The position numbers and the translations under genes were made by a program. From Waddliaceae bacterium (GTDB lineage Bacteria; Chlamydiota; Chlamydiia; Chlamydiales; SLFE01): a DNA stretch of 5,983 bases. Of the stretch, positions 1 through 5,957 are shown one piece after another (position 1 is the stretch's first letter; every line of letters starts with the position of its first letter). Below the pieces are notes generated by a model. The model saw nothing but the letters and a program-made list of their open reading frames with translations. It searched no databases and had not been told where the DNA came from. The stretch spans positions 1-5,983 of the forward strand of contig SLFE01000082.1 in NCBI GenBank assembly GCA_007124415.1, read 5' to 3'.

Positions 1-678
1 AATATCTTCAATCCACTCGATAAGAGCTTGATTAGCTTTGGCTGTCTCCTCGTCGACATCAACCCAGTGCTTGGGTATCATTTCGAGATTGCTTTCATCG
101 CTTTCAAATCCTAATTTCTCCACTTCATCTTTTACATGATAAAGATCGGCAGGATCGGTGACGATGATAAACATCTCGCCGTCATCGTCGAAATCTTCGG
201 CGCCCGCCTCCGAAGCTGTCAGAAAAAGCTCGTCCTCGACAGCTTTGCCCTTAGCTATCCGAATAATCCCTTTGCGATCAAAATTGAAAGCAACAGCTCC
301 CGGTTCAGCGATATTCCCACCCCGTTTGTTCGTCGCGATCCTCAGATCCGAGGCTATGCGGTTTTTATTGTCGGTCATCACATCAATGATTAATCCGACT
401 CCCCCGTGGCCATAAAGCTCATAAGTAAGTTCCAAGTAGTCTTGCTGATCGGCGCTCATCGCTTTTTTAATATTGCGCTCAATGTTTTCATTGGGAACAT
501 TGGCCGCTTTAGCCTTTTCAAGGGCAAGGCGGAGTCTCGGGTTGGACTTAGGGTCGGGCCCTCCCTGTTTGACGGCGCTGATGATCTCCTTGGCAACACG
601 TGAAAATATTTTTCCTTTTTTTGCGTCGGCTCGGGCTTTTTTATGTCGGATGTTTGCCCATTTGCTATGGCCGGCCAT
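1..678 (-). CDS. yebC: YebC/PmpR-family DNA-binding transcriptional/translation regulator, 3' end cut by window
   Basis: The reading frame from the ATG at 678 runs open to the left edge (226 codons, no stop). The family is usually about 240 residues, so roughly 10-15 C-terminal residues are missing. The N-terminus shows the family signature: MAGHSKWANIRHKKARADAK, then a GGPDPKSNPRLR stretch near residues 46-57, KAKAANVPNENIER at about 62-75, YELYGHGGVGLIID at about 90-103 and an RGGN motif at about 121-124. Homologues are cytoplasmic three-domain proteins. Some members bind DNA as regulators, and recent work links the family to relief of ribosome stalling; which applies here cannot be told from sequence. 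A good ribosome binding site (GAGAGG, 688-693) lies 9 bases upstream, and the gene starts 15 bases after the SprT-like stop, so it is probably the fourth gene of the prfB transcript. Family assignment is very secure. Confidence 0.96.
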   Translation of the reverse strand, partial: MAGHSKWANIRHKKARADAKKGKIFSRVAKEIISAVKQGGPDPKSNPRLRLALEKAKAANVPNENIERNIKKAMSADQQDYLELTYELYGHGGVGLIIDVMTDNKNRIASDLRIATNKRGGNIAEPGAVAFNFDRKGIIRIAKGKAVEDELFLTASEAGAEDFDDDGEMFIIVTDPADLYHVKDEVEKLGFESDESNLEMIPKHWVDVDEETAKANQALIEWIEDI

Positions 679-693
679 GATTAATATCCTCTC

Positions 694-1362
694 TTATTTA
701 AAAAAACGATCTTTGTTTAATTGAATCCACTGATGAGCTTCGTGGAAAAATTGAAATTCCCTTTCCTTTTGTTTGAACTCAGGCGTGTGGACAATCGTCA
801 TTCCTCTTTGGTTGACGAAAGGGGCGCAGACGCTGTGGAGCATCTCATGATAAACAACAAAATGTACGACATAATCCGGTATATCGAAACTATCCAAAAG
901 CCTGTGGATCTTGATCAACTTCAACGGATAGCAATAAAGGCCGAAATTTATCTGCGACCTCAGACGGCGGCTGGGATGCCCGTACCAGGTGATGGCCAAT
1001 TGCAAATCAGAGCCGAAATAGCTTTCATTAAGGCTGTCATAAATGGCCAAAAGATCAAATCGCCTGCCCCGGGTCGACAACTCCCCTTTCTTGACGGAAT
1101 GGGAATAATCCATCTTTTGGGTTTGATATTCGATGAACTTTTTCACTTCAAGGGGCAGCGAGCCGCTTCTGCCTGCTTTAATATACCGGGCCAGCTCCTG
1201 CATGACATTGACAGGGGCCTTCAAAAACATTCGATGAAGGGAGACGCGGGCATGGCCCTGCTCCCAGCGAACACTGAGCATCGTCGACCGGTTGTCGTTG
1301 ATTCGCAATTTAAGATTTAGTCCCGATAGAGTCTGAAGCTGTTCGTACAATGTTTTAAGCAT
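694..1362 (-). CDS. SprT-like zinc metalloprotease domain protein
   Basis: This 222-residue protein carries the zincin motif HEMLH at residues 172-176, preceded by hydrophobic VVHFVVY. It is followed by a likely third zinc ligand, His192, in an HTPEF segment resembling the H-x-P-x-F motif of SprT-like proteins. Glu173 would be the catalytic base. The segment around residues 100-160 (DLLAIYDSLNESYF, then ITWYG, INFGLY and IKIHRLLDS) matches the usual SprT-domain layout of a helix followed by beta strands before the active-site helix. The first ~95 residues are basic and unrecognised. No signal peptide or membrane segment is seen, so it is probably cytoplasmic. In eukaryotes related SprT domains (Spartan) cleave DNA-protein crosslinks; the bacterial role is poorly known and I do not assign a substrate. 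The start is ATG, 8 bases after the acetyltransferase stop, with only a weak ribosome binding site, which suggests coupled translation. A basic patch (KKGELSTRGRR, 91-101) could contact nucleic acid, but that is inference. Confidence 0.85.
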   Translation of the reverse strand: MLKTLYEQLQTLSGLNLKLRINDNRSTMLSVRWEQGHARVSLHRMFLKAPVNVMQELARYIKAGRSGSLPLEVKKFIEYQTQKMDYSHSVKKGELSTRGRRFDLLAIYDSLNESYFGSDLQLAITWYGHPSRRLRSQINFGLYCYPLKLIKIHRLLDSFDIPDYVVHFVVYHEMLHSVCAPFVNQRGMTIVHTPEFKQKEREFQFFHEAHQWIQLNKDRFFK

Positions 1363-1370
1363 GCGTCTTG

Positions 1371-1892
1371 TTAAATAAAGCGTTCCATAAAAATGCGCCC
1401 GACATAGGCGCTTGACTTTTCATCCCCTTCCCTTATCCAGCAGGTTTGCCGGCCGAATTCTCGAAACCCGAACCTTTTGTAGAGGCGCATAGCCGGATTT
1501 TCTGCATAAACCTGCAAATGGAGCAGTTCGATATTGAAGTTTTCTTTCGCCATTTTCATCATGTACCTCATAAGATGAGCGCCTATCCCCTTGCCGCGGA
1601 ACCCCCCTCCGACAATAATCCCGAACTCGCACTGATGGGCAAGCTTTCTATAGGGCTGAAGATAAAGGGTCGCAATCCCGCAAGGAACGCCCTTGTATAC
1701 GGCGGTCCAGCAGCATTTGTATTTATGAAAAGCAATCCACCTCTGAACGGCGTCATCGACTTCCTCTTCATTCTCCATGGGGAACCATCTTCCGATTTCG
1801 GGATCAAGAAGCCATTCGCGTAAAAATTTCCCGTCATCGGGAAAGGTATAACGGATTTCCAAATCAGGCGGAAGCTCTTCATTCTGATGCAT
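1371..1892 (-). CDS. GNAT-family N-acetyltransferase
   Basis: From the ATG at 1892 the protein has 173 residues, the normal size for a single GNAT domain. The acetyl-CoA pyrophosphate-binding loop is visible as RGKGIGAHL (99-107, fitting R/Q-x-x-G-x-G/A), preceded by the strand FGIIV (90-94). The C-terminal signature ENPAMRLYKRFGF (131-143) is the usual motif B region, where Asn and Tyr contact CoA. The gene matches in position the acetyltransferase beside prfB in Chlamydia (CT458, annotated there as YhhY-like). The acceptor could be a protein N-terminus, a small molecule or an antibiotic and cannot be read from sequence. The frame also allows a TTG start at 1904 that would overlap the end of prfB by 8 bases. 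I prefer the ATG because it lies 4 bases past the prfB stop with a GGA at 1900-1902 as a modest ribosome binding site. Translation is probably coupled to prfB. Confidence 0.92.
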   Translation of the reverse strand: MHQNEELPPDLEIRYTFPDDGKFLREWLLDPEIGRWFPMENEEEVDDAVQRWIAFHKYKCCWTAVYKGVPCGIATLYLQPYRKLAHQCEFGIIVGGGFRGKGIGAHLMRYMMKMAKENFNIELLHLQVYAENPAMRLYKRFGFREFGRQTCWIREGDEKSSAYVGRIFMERFI

Positions 1893-1896
1893 AATT

Positions 1897-2992
1897 TTAT
1901 CCAAATTCTTTTAAGTAAGCATTGACAAATGGATCGAGATCGCCATCCATTACCTGTTGGATATTGGTCTCTTCATATTTCGTTCGCGCGTCCTTAACGA
2001 GGGTATAGGGTTGAAAAACGTAGTTGCGGATTTGGCTTCCCCACTCGATTTTCATTTTATCACCAGACAACTTCTTAAGCTCCTCTTCCCTTTCGGTCAC
2101 TTGTTTTTGATACAGTTTCGATTTGAGCATTTTTAAACAAGTTTCTTTGTTTTGAAGCTGACTTCTTTCCGCCTGACAGGCCACAACAATGTTTGTGGGA
2201 ATGTGGGTGATCCTAACGGCCGATTCGGTCTTGTTGACATGCTGCCCTCCCGCCCCCGAAGCCCTGAAGGTGTCGATCCGCAAGTCGTCGGGACGAATAT
2301 CAATCTCAATGTCGTCTGTAATCTCCGGTGTGACGTCGACGGAGGCAAAGCTTGTATGACGCTTGGCGTTTGAATCGAACGGAGAAATACGGACAAGCCT
2401 GTGAACTCCTTTTTCGGCCTTGGCGTAGCCATAGGCAAAAGAGCCGGAAAGCTTAAGCGTTATGCTCTTAATGCCGGCAACTTCGCCCGGAAGCAGATCA
2501 ACCTCTTCAACTTTCCATCCGCGCCTTTCACCCCAGCGCCGGTACATGCGAGCCATCATTTGCACCCAATCGCACGCTTCGGTTCCGCCCGCTCCGGCAT
2601 TGATGCTTAGAAAGCAGCTTTTCGCATCGAGTTCGCCCGAGAGCATCTTTTTGATCTCCAGATCAGCCGCTGCCTCTTCTACAGAAGCTAGCTCGTCAAG
2701 AAGCTCTTCGATCAATTCTTCATCATCCAATTTAATAGCATCGGGAAGCAGAGAAGAAACATTTTCAAACCGGCGGCTAATCTTATGATAGGGCTCGGTC
2801 CAGGATTTAAGCTCGTTGCATTCGGAAATGATTTTTTGGGCTTTCTCATTATCATCCCAAAAAGACGGATCCTCCATAAGTGATTCTAGCTCTTTAACTT
2901 TCTTTTCCTTAGTTTCCAGGTCAAAGATACCTCCACATATGCTTGATTTTTTCTTCCAGCACTTTTACACGTTCGGAAAGCTCCTGATTCAT
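1897..2992 (-). CDS. prfB: Peptide chain release factor 2, expressed by programmed +1 frameshift
   Basis: RF2 recognises UGA and UAA stop codons and triggers peptidyl-tRNA hydrolysis on the ribosome. Translation starts at the ATG at 2992 after AAGGGG with 5-base spacing. It reads 23 codons to an in-frame TGA (2921-2923) and must slip +1 at CTT TGA C to continue from the GAC at 2920-2922. The joined product is 364 residues, essentially the family length. The UGA-specific SPF tripeptide falls at about 203-205 (after RLVRI). The catalytic GGQ is at about 248-250 within SGAGGQHVNKTESAVRITH. The residue four before GGQ is Ala, the form known to be more active than Thr in E. coli. The N-terminal helical domain is rich in Glu and Lys. 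The gene leads a four-gene minus-strand cluster. An uncorrected reading gives a false start at 2877 (MEDPSFW), missing the first 38 residues. Confidence 0.97.
2919..2940 (-). promoter_or_regulatory. prfB programmed +1 ribosomal frameshift signal
   Basis: Read on the minus strand, the site is TGGAGGTATCTTTGAC. It holds an internal Shine-Dalgarno-like GGAGG (2931-2935) placed three bases (TAT) upstream of the slippery codon CTT (2924-2926), then the in-frame UGA followed by C. This is the classical arrangement known from E. coli prfB. Low RF2 slows decoding of UGA, so the ribosome slips to UUU and makes RF2; high RF2 terminates after 23 residues. The frame downstream (DLETKEKK) is uninterrupted to the RF2 stop, which confirms the shift is required and is not a sequencing error. 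Confidence 0.96.
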
Positions 2993-3020
2993 GTTATCCC
3001 CTTCTGATGTTTTAGGGTAA

Positions 3021-3049
3021 ATTCTAGAAAAAAAATAAATTTCAAACAA
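3021..3049 (-). promoter_or_regulatory. Candidate housekeeping-sigma promoter for prfB cluster
   Basis: Read on the minus strand, TTGTTT (3044-3049) and TAGAAT (3021-3026) are separated by exactly 17 bases. The -10 matches TATAAT at 5 of 6 positions and the -35 matches TTGACA at 3 of 6. The spacer is almost all A/T and contains an 8-base T run (3028-3035), in keeping with the AT-rich spacers reported for chlamydial sigma-66 promoters. Transcription would begin near 3014, giving a leader of about 20 bases before the prfB start. This is a pattern match only. Confidence 0.42.
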
Positions 3050-3073
3050 GAAAATTAAGAATATATTCTTCGT

Positions 3074-3102
3074 TTGATTATTAATCCGAGAACTCCTATA
3101 CT
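3074..3102 (+). promoter_or_regulatory. Candidate housekeeping-sigma promoter for the small membrane protein gene
   Basis: TTGATT (3074-3079) and TATACT (3097-3102) are 17 bases apart, matching the consensus at 4 of 6 and 5 of 6 positions. A start near 3109 would leave a leader of about 58 bases before the ATG at 3167. It lies back to back with the candidate prfB promoter, with 24 bases between the two -35 boxes, so the two directions could compete or share a regulator. The evidence is a consensus match and position only. Confidence 0.45.
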
Positions 3103-3166
3103 TCCTAAATCTTGGAAAATACGAATTATAAATATCATGAATGCATCGATTACCAAGGAGTAAATA

Positions 3167-3580
3167 ATGAGCATCGAAATGATCAAAGAGACCGCATTAG
3201 GTCTGGCCAATTCAGTAAAAGACGCAGCAGCAAATACTGCCTCTTGGGCAGGCAGGCAAATTGTTTGGCTTAAAGATGCCATCGTCGGTCTGCATCTTCC
3301 TTCCAAAGCTGCATCCGGACTGCAGTGGATTGCATCGCAAGTTCAAGCGGGCTGGCAGAAAACTCTTCCCCTTTTTGCAGCCGCAAGTGCGTTCCTGCTG
3401 ACTAACAACGGCATCGGCCTTTGCGCTGTCGCCCTTGCAGGCGCTCTTTACATCGGAGCGGAAAGGATTGCTGCAGCCAAAGACAATACAAATGTACGCC
3501 TCTCCCTTCAGGTTGCCGCTTTAGCATTGGCAGCTTTTGCCGGATTCGCGTTCGGATCTCCAAAGCAATTCATCTCTTAA
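3167..3580 (+). CDS. Small unrecognised hydrophobic membrane protein
   Basis: I do not recognise this 137-residue protein. The start is well supported: ATG at 3167 with AAGGAG (3155-3160) six bases upstream, a candidate promoter before it and a terminator after it. Residues 1-63 form an Ala-, Trp- and Lys-containing amphipathic stretch with no signal peptide. Residues 66-79 and 82-98 are hydrophobic and separated only by a short TNNG turn. After a polar segment (99-111) a third hydrophobic stretch spans about 112-130, ending in a short polar tail. Two closely spaced hydrophobic segments recall the bilobed domain of chlamydial inclusion membrane (Inc) proteins, but the low bulk of the side chains and the third segment make this only a possibility. 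It is transcribed away from prfB and converges on the pyrophosphorylase gene. The protein is rich in Ala (roughly a quarter). It could be lineage-specific. Confidence 0.8.
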   Translation: MSIEMIKETALGLANSVKDAAANTASWAGRQIVWLKDAIVGLHLPSKAASGLQWIASQVQAGWQKTLPLFAAASAFLLTNNGIGLCAVALAGALYIGAERIAAAKDNTNVRLSLQVAALALAAFAGFAFGSPKQFIS

Positions 3581-3586
3581 GAGATG
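3571..3586. repeat. Perfect 16-bp palindrome over the stop codon of the small membrane protein gene
   Basis: The sequence CATCTCTTAAGAGATG equals its own reverse complement. It includes the last two codons and the TAA stop (3578-3580) of the upstream gene. In RNA it could fold as a short hairpin just before the terminator stem. It might be part of a two-hairpin 3' end, an RNA-stability element, or a protein-binding dyad; nothing here decides between these. Confidence 0.7.
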
Positions 3587-3594
3587 TCGCTAAC

Positions 3595-3623
3595 AAAGGC
3601 CTCTTTTTCTTTAGAGGCCTTTT
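3595..3623. terminator. Bidirectional intrinsic terminator between convergent genes
   Basis: AAAGGCCTCT (3595-3604) pairs perfectly with AGAGGCCTTT (3613-3622) across an 8-base loop. On the plus strand the stem ends in a run of T followed by CTC. On the minus strand the stem ends in TTTGTT, so it can serve both the small membrane protein gene and the convergent pyrophosphorylase gene. The pyrophosphorylase TAA stop (3611-3613) lies at the loop and stem junction, so the terminator overlaps the end of that coding sequence. The T tracts are short, so efficiency may differ by direction. Confidence 0.85.
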
Positions 3624-5764
3624 CTCACCGCAAATTCTTTCTTTGTGAGTTTGATGTCGATTTCATGCGCCACTGAATAGACCCAATACCATGTCGGATC
3701 GTCAATCAACCTGGTGTCGAACACGATCCCGCCATCAACCACTGAGGCGGTGACCCGATGTCCCGACGGCACGAAAATGCTGAAAGGGCCCTCGAATGCT
3801 ACCCCTTCGGCAAAAAACTCACCGTTGCCTTCAATCTTGATCTCGCAAGTTTCATGAAATCGATATCGGTTTTTCCACCACGCCTCAACGCTTGAACGAT
3901 CAATGCCTTTGTTTTCGACAGTGCAATTGATCAACTCGCATTTAGGCCCCCTTTCGCTGTAGCGCATGAGATTCTTCTCATCGAGATGACCCATGGGAAA
4001 ATCCGAAAGAATCTGCAAACTGCCATCTAAAAACAGATTGTCTGCATCCAGTTCGGCAACATCGACACGAAGATGGCTTCCCCAAGTCATCCCCCCGCCG
4101 GTCAATTTTTGAGCCACAATTTCGTATAAAGGCCCAAGAGAGGGATGATAAGTCAAAACAAACGAAGGCCCGCTTGCCAGATAGTCATCCATGGAAGGCA
4201 TTTCGGGAATCTGAAAACGGCAATAATTTTTCAGAAGGTCGTGATGATTAGCTAGCAGATTATAGAAGGCGCTTTCCGGCGTGTCGTCAACGGGGTTTCC
4301 GGGCTCATAAGTCCTTTTGGTGCTGGAAATGACTTTTTGGCGATGATTGAAAACAGTGAAGCTGGCCATCGCTTCCCTTTCGGGGTAGACCATCTCATTG
4401 GAAATATTTTGCATCAGCGTTTCTAAGCGGCCGCCCCTGGTTTGACGTTTCTTTCCCGAAGCATCTATCGAAGTAAATTTTGTCTTCAAATTGATCATCA
4501 TGCCGGGAAGCGGATTCTTGCGGATCACCTCTTTGACTGCATTCAGATCGGCAAGCAAAATGTTTGTATTACCCGGATAGATCGAAAAACGGCCCCCCTC
4601 TTTTTGCGGCTTGTCCTCAAGACCCTCTTTGACAAATTCGGTATATTCGATATTTGCGAGACTGTATCCCGATTTATCCTTTTTAAGGACAATCATCCCT
4701 TCAGACGCTTTCAAAGGCCTCTCGGACGCGATAACGCCGAAATTCATGCCATTTTCAAACCCTCTGCCGATCAGTCCCAAAAGATTGTTGTCGAGGCCGG
4801 CAAGCGGATTATTCACCTGCCTTAAGAAAGCCTTTTCAATCCCTCGCCCCAAAAGATGGTCGACAACGCCCTTGTCGATTGCCAACTTCCAGATCACTCC
4901 GTGGCCGCCAGGCTTCCAGTTCAATTCAAGGGGCGAGGAAAAAGAAAGCCTCCCCTCTTCTGTAATAACGGGAACCAGCGGCTGGACGACGGTGAATATG
5001 GACTCTGGATCGCGATAAAACCATTTATTGTCAGCGCAAATTTTTCGGATATAACTATGATTTTCCTTTTCAAAAGACGTCATCAGTGCGACCGGAACCA
5101 TGATCTGTCTTGCAAACAATTTGTAATGGAGGTATTCAAGCGCTTGAATATCTCCAATAATTTGTTCAAGAAGCGTCGACACTAAAAACTCAAGTTTTGC
5201 CGCAGGCAGCGGCTGCCCTGTGGCCTCGTCGTGCAAATCCAAACGATCGCCCGCTCCGCCGACTGGAAAAATCGCTGCAATCCGGGGCAGATTTTCCAAG
5301 CCGTGGAGAACAACATCTTTGACTTTGTCATTTTTATCCGAAAGATCGAAAGTATCGGGATTGTCATAGCGAACTTGCTTTCCGCCATGTTCATCATTGT
5401 TTTGAAGAAGACGTAAAAACGCCAGGCAGTAGCCGACGACTCCTCCGATAGCATTATAAAAATCTTCGACATAAATAAGGCGTTTAGCAAGATCGCGGAG
5501 CGCTTCAACATCTTCGCTGTCAAATGAAAATGAAGAAAAAAGCACATCCGCCTCACCGAGGGCAATCAAAGCTAAAAGGGAGGCTTGGCTATCCGGTCCA
5601 AAACTTTGAATAAGCTCTTTGATCCTTAAATTTTCTTCCAAAAACTTTTCTGTTTCCGGCTGGCTTGCCAGGTATTCGATCTTTTCTTCCGAACTTTCCA
5701 TGCGGCTCAAATTTTCGGCCAATGGCTTAAGAATTTCAATTTTTGCAGATAGTGTCATGCCCAT
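3611..5764 (-). CDS. UDPGP-family nucleotidyltransferase, UGP3-like (probable UDP-glucose/UDP-sugar pyrophosphorylase)
   Basis: From the ATG at 5764 the protein has 717 residues. The family reaction is UTP plus sugar-1-phosphate giving UDP-sugar plus pyrophosphate, in the cytoplasm. The core begins after a helical N-terminal extension of about 160 residues. Visible motifs are the nucleotide loop IFPVGGAGDRL (165-175), LPAAKLEF (186-193), a VALMTS strand (225-230), the uridine-side loop KPGGHGVIWK (284-293), RQVNNPLAGLD (315-325) and NIEYTEF (371-377). From about residue 570 a beta-rich tail (LDGSLQIL, ENKGID, EGPFSIFVPSGH) follows. The KPGGHG and IEYTEF motifs and overall plan resemble, from memory, Arabidopsis plastid UGP3, which makes UDP-glucose for sulfolipid; the actual sugar here is unproven. 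The frame extends to a TTG at 5800. I chose ATG 5764, which has GGAGG 13 bases upstream and GGTGG 7 bases upstream; ATG 5758 is also possible. The gene is monocistronic within the window. Confidence 0.88.
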   Translation of the reverse strand: MGMTLSAKIEILKPLAENLSRMESSEEKIEYLASQPETEKFLEENLRIKELIQSFGPDSQASLLALIALGEADVLFSSFSFDSEDVEALRDLAKRLIYVEDFYNAIGGVVGYCLAFLRLLQNNDEHGGKQVRYDNPDTFDLSDKNDKVKDVVLHGLENLPRIAAIFPVGGAGDRLDLHDEATGQPLPAAKLEFLVSTLLEQIIGDIQALEYLHYKLFARQIMVPVALMTSFEKENHSYIRKICADNKWFYRDPESIFTVVQPLVPVITEEGRLSFSSPLELNWKPGGHGVIWKLAIDKGVVDHLLGRGIEKAFLRQVNNPLAGLDNNLLGLIGRGFENGMNFGVIASERPLKASEGMIVLKKDKSGYSLANIEYTEFVKEGLEDKPQKEGGRFSIYPGNTNILLADLNAVKEVIRKNPLPGMMINLKTKFTSIDASGKKRQTRGGRLETLMQNISNEMVYPEREAMASFTVFNHRQKVISSTKRTYEPGNPVDDTPESAFYNLLANHHDLLKNYCRFQIPEMPSMDDYLASGPSFVLTYHPSLGPLYEIVAQKLTGGGMTWGSHLRVDVAELDADNLFLDGSLQILSDFPMGHLDEKNLMRYSERGPKCELINCTVENKGIDRSSVEAWWKNRYRFHETCEIKIEGNGEFFAEGVAFEGPFSIFVPSGHRVTASVVDGGIVFDTRLIDDPTWYWVYSVAHEIDIKLTKKEFAVRKGL

Positions 5765-5880
5765 AAGATTGCCACCGCCTCCTTTTGACGTCAAAGTCAA
5801 AATTCATGAAAATCGAGCTAAAAAAACATTCTCTCTGTGAATAAAATATAATTTACTGTATATTAATCACATATGAAGCA

Positions 5881-5909
5881 TTTTTACGATCGATTTACAA
5901 TTCTCACAA
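5881..5909 (-). promoter_or_regulatory. Weak candidate promoter for the UGP3-like gene
   Basis: Read on the minus strand, TTGTGA (5904-5909) and TAAAAA (5881-5886) are 17 bases apart and match consensus at 4 of 6 positions each. The start would be near 5874, giving a leader of about 110 bases. The leader is very AT-rich (5840-5870), and other A/T hexamers could serve as the -10, so this is a low-grade call. Confidence 0.25.
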
Positions 5910-5929
5910 TCTGAGTGGGTTGAAATATT

Positions 5930-5957
5930 TTGACACTAAAATGCCCGGAAGGATAAA
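5930..5957 (+). promoter_or_regulatory. Candidate outward promoter for a gene beyond the right edge
   Basis: A perfect TTGACA (5930-5935) is followed after 16 bases by GATAAA (5952-5957, 4 of 6 match to TATAAT). It points away from the UGP3-like gene, out of the window. No start codon with a convincing reading frame follows within the remaining 26 bases, so the target gene, if any, is not visible. Confidence 0.3.

Noticed and set aside
136..415. Two overlapping 85-codon plus-strand frames near the left edge
   Set aside because: They are antisense to yebC, whose own minus-strand frame is open to the window edge and matches the family throughout.
721..1320. 199-codon open frame on the plus strand, opposite the SprT-like gene
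   Set aside because: It lies wholly antisense to a gene with clear zincin motifs, has no good ribosome binding site and shows no recognisable domain; it is a shadow frame.
1446..1823. 125-codon plus-strand frame opposite the acetyltransferase
   Set aside because: Antisense to a GNAT domain with intact motifs; the protein composition looks random and no start signal is seen.
2462..2788. Ser-rich 108-codon plus-strand frame opposite prfB
   Set aside because: The Ser-rich composition is the mirror of Glu/Lys- and Ala-rich codons in RF2 on the other strand, so it is a shadow.
3137..3163. Eight-codon upstream open frame (ATG at 3137, TAA at 3161) in the leader of the small membrane protein gene
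   Set aside because: It lacks its own ribosome binding site, encodes no run of one amino acid that would suggest attenuation, and short frames like this arise easily by chance.
4442..5185. Several overlapping plus-strand frames of 109-135 codons inside the UGP3-like gene
   Set aside because: They are antisense to a continuous coding sequence with strong motifs, overlap one another in different frames and lack ribosome binding sites.
5865..5900. Small palindromes (CATATG, CGATCG, ATCGAT) in the right intergenic region
   Set aside because: They are 6-8 bases long, unpaired with any larger dyad, and expected by chance in AT-rich sequence; not enough to call an operator.
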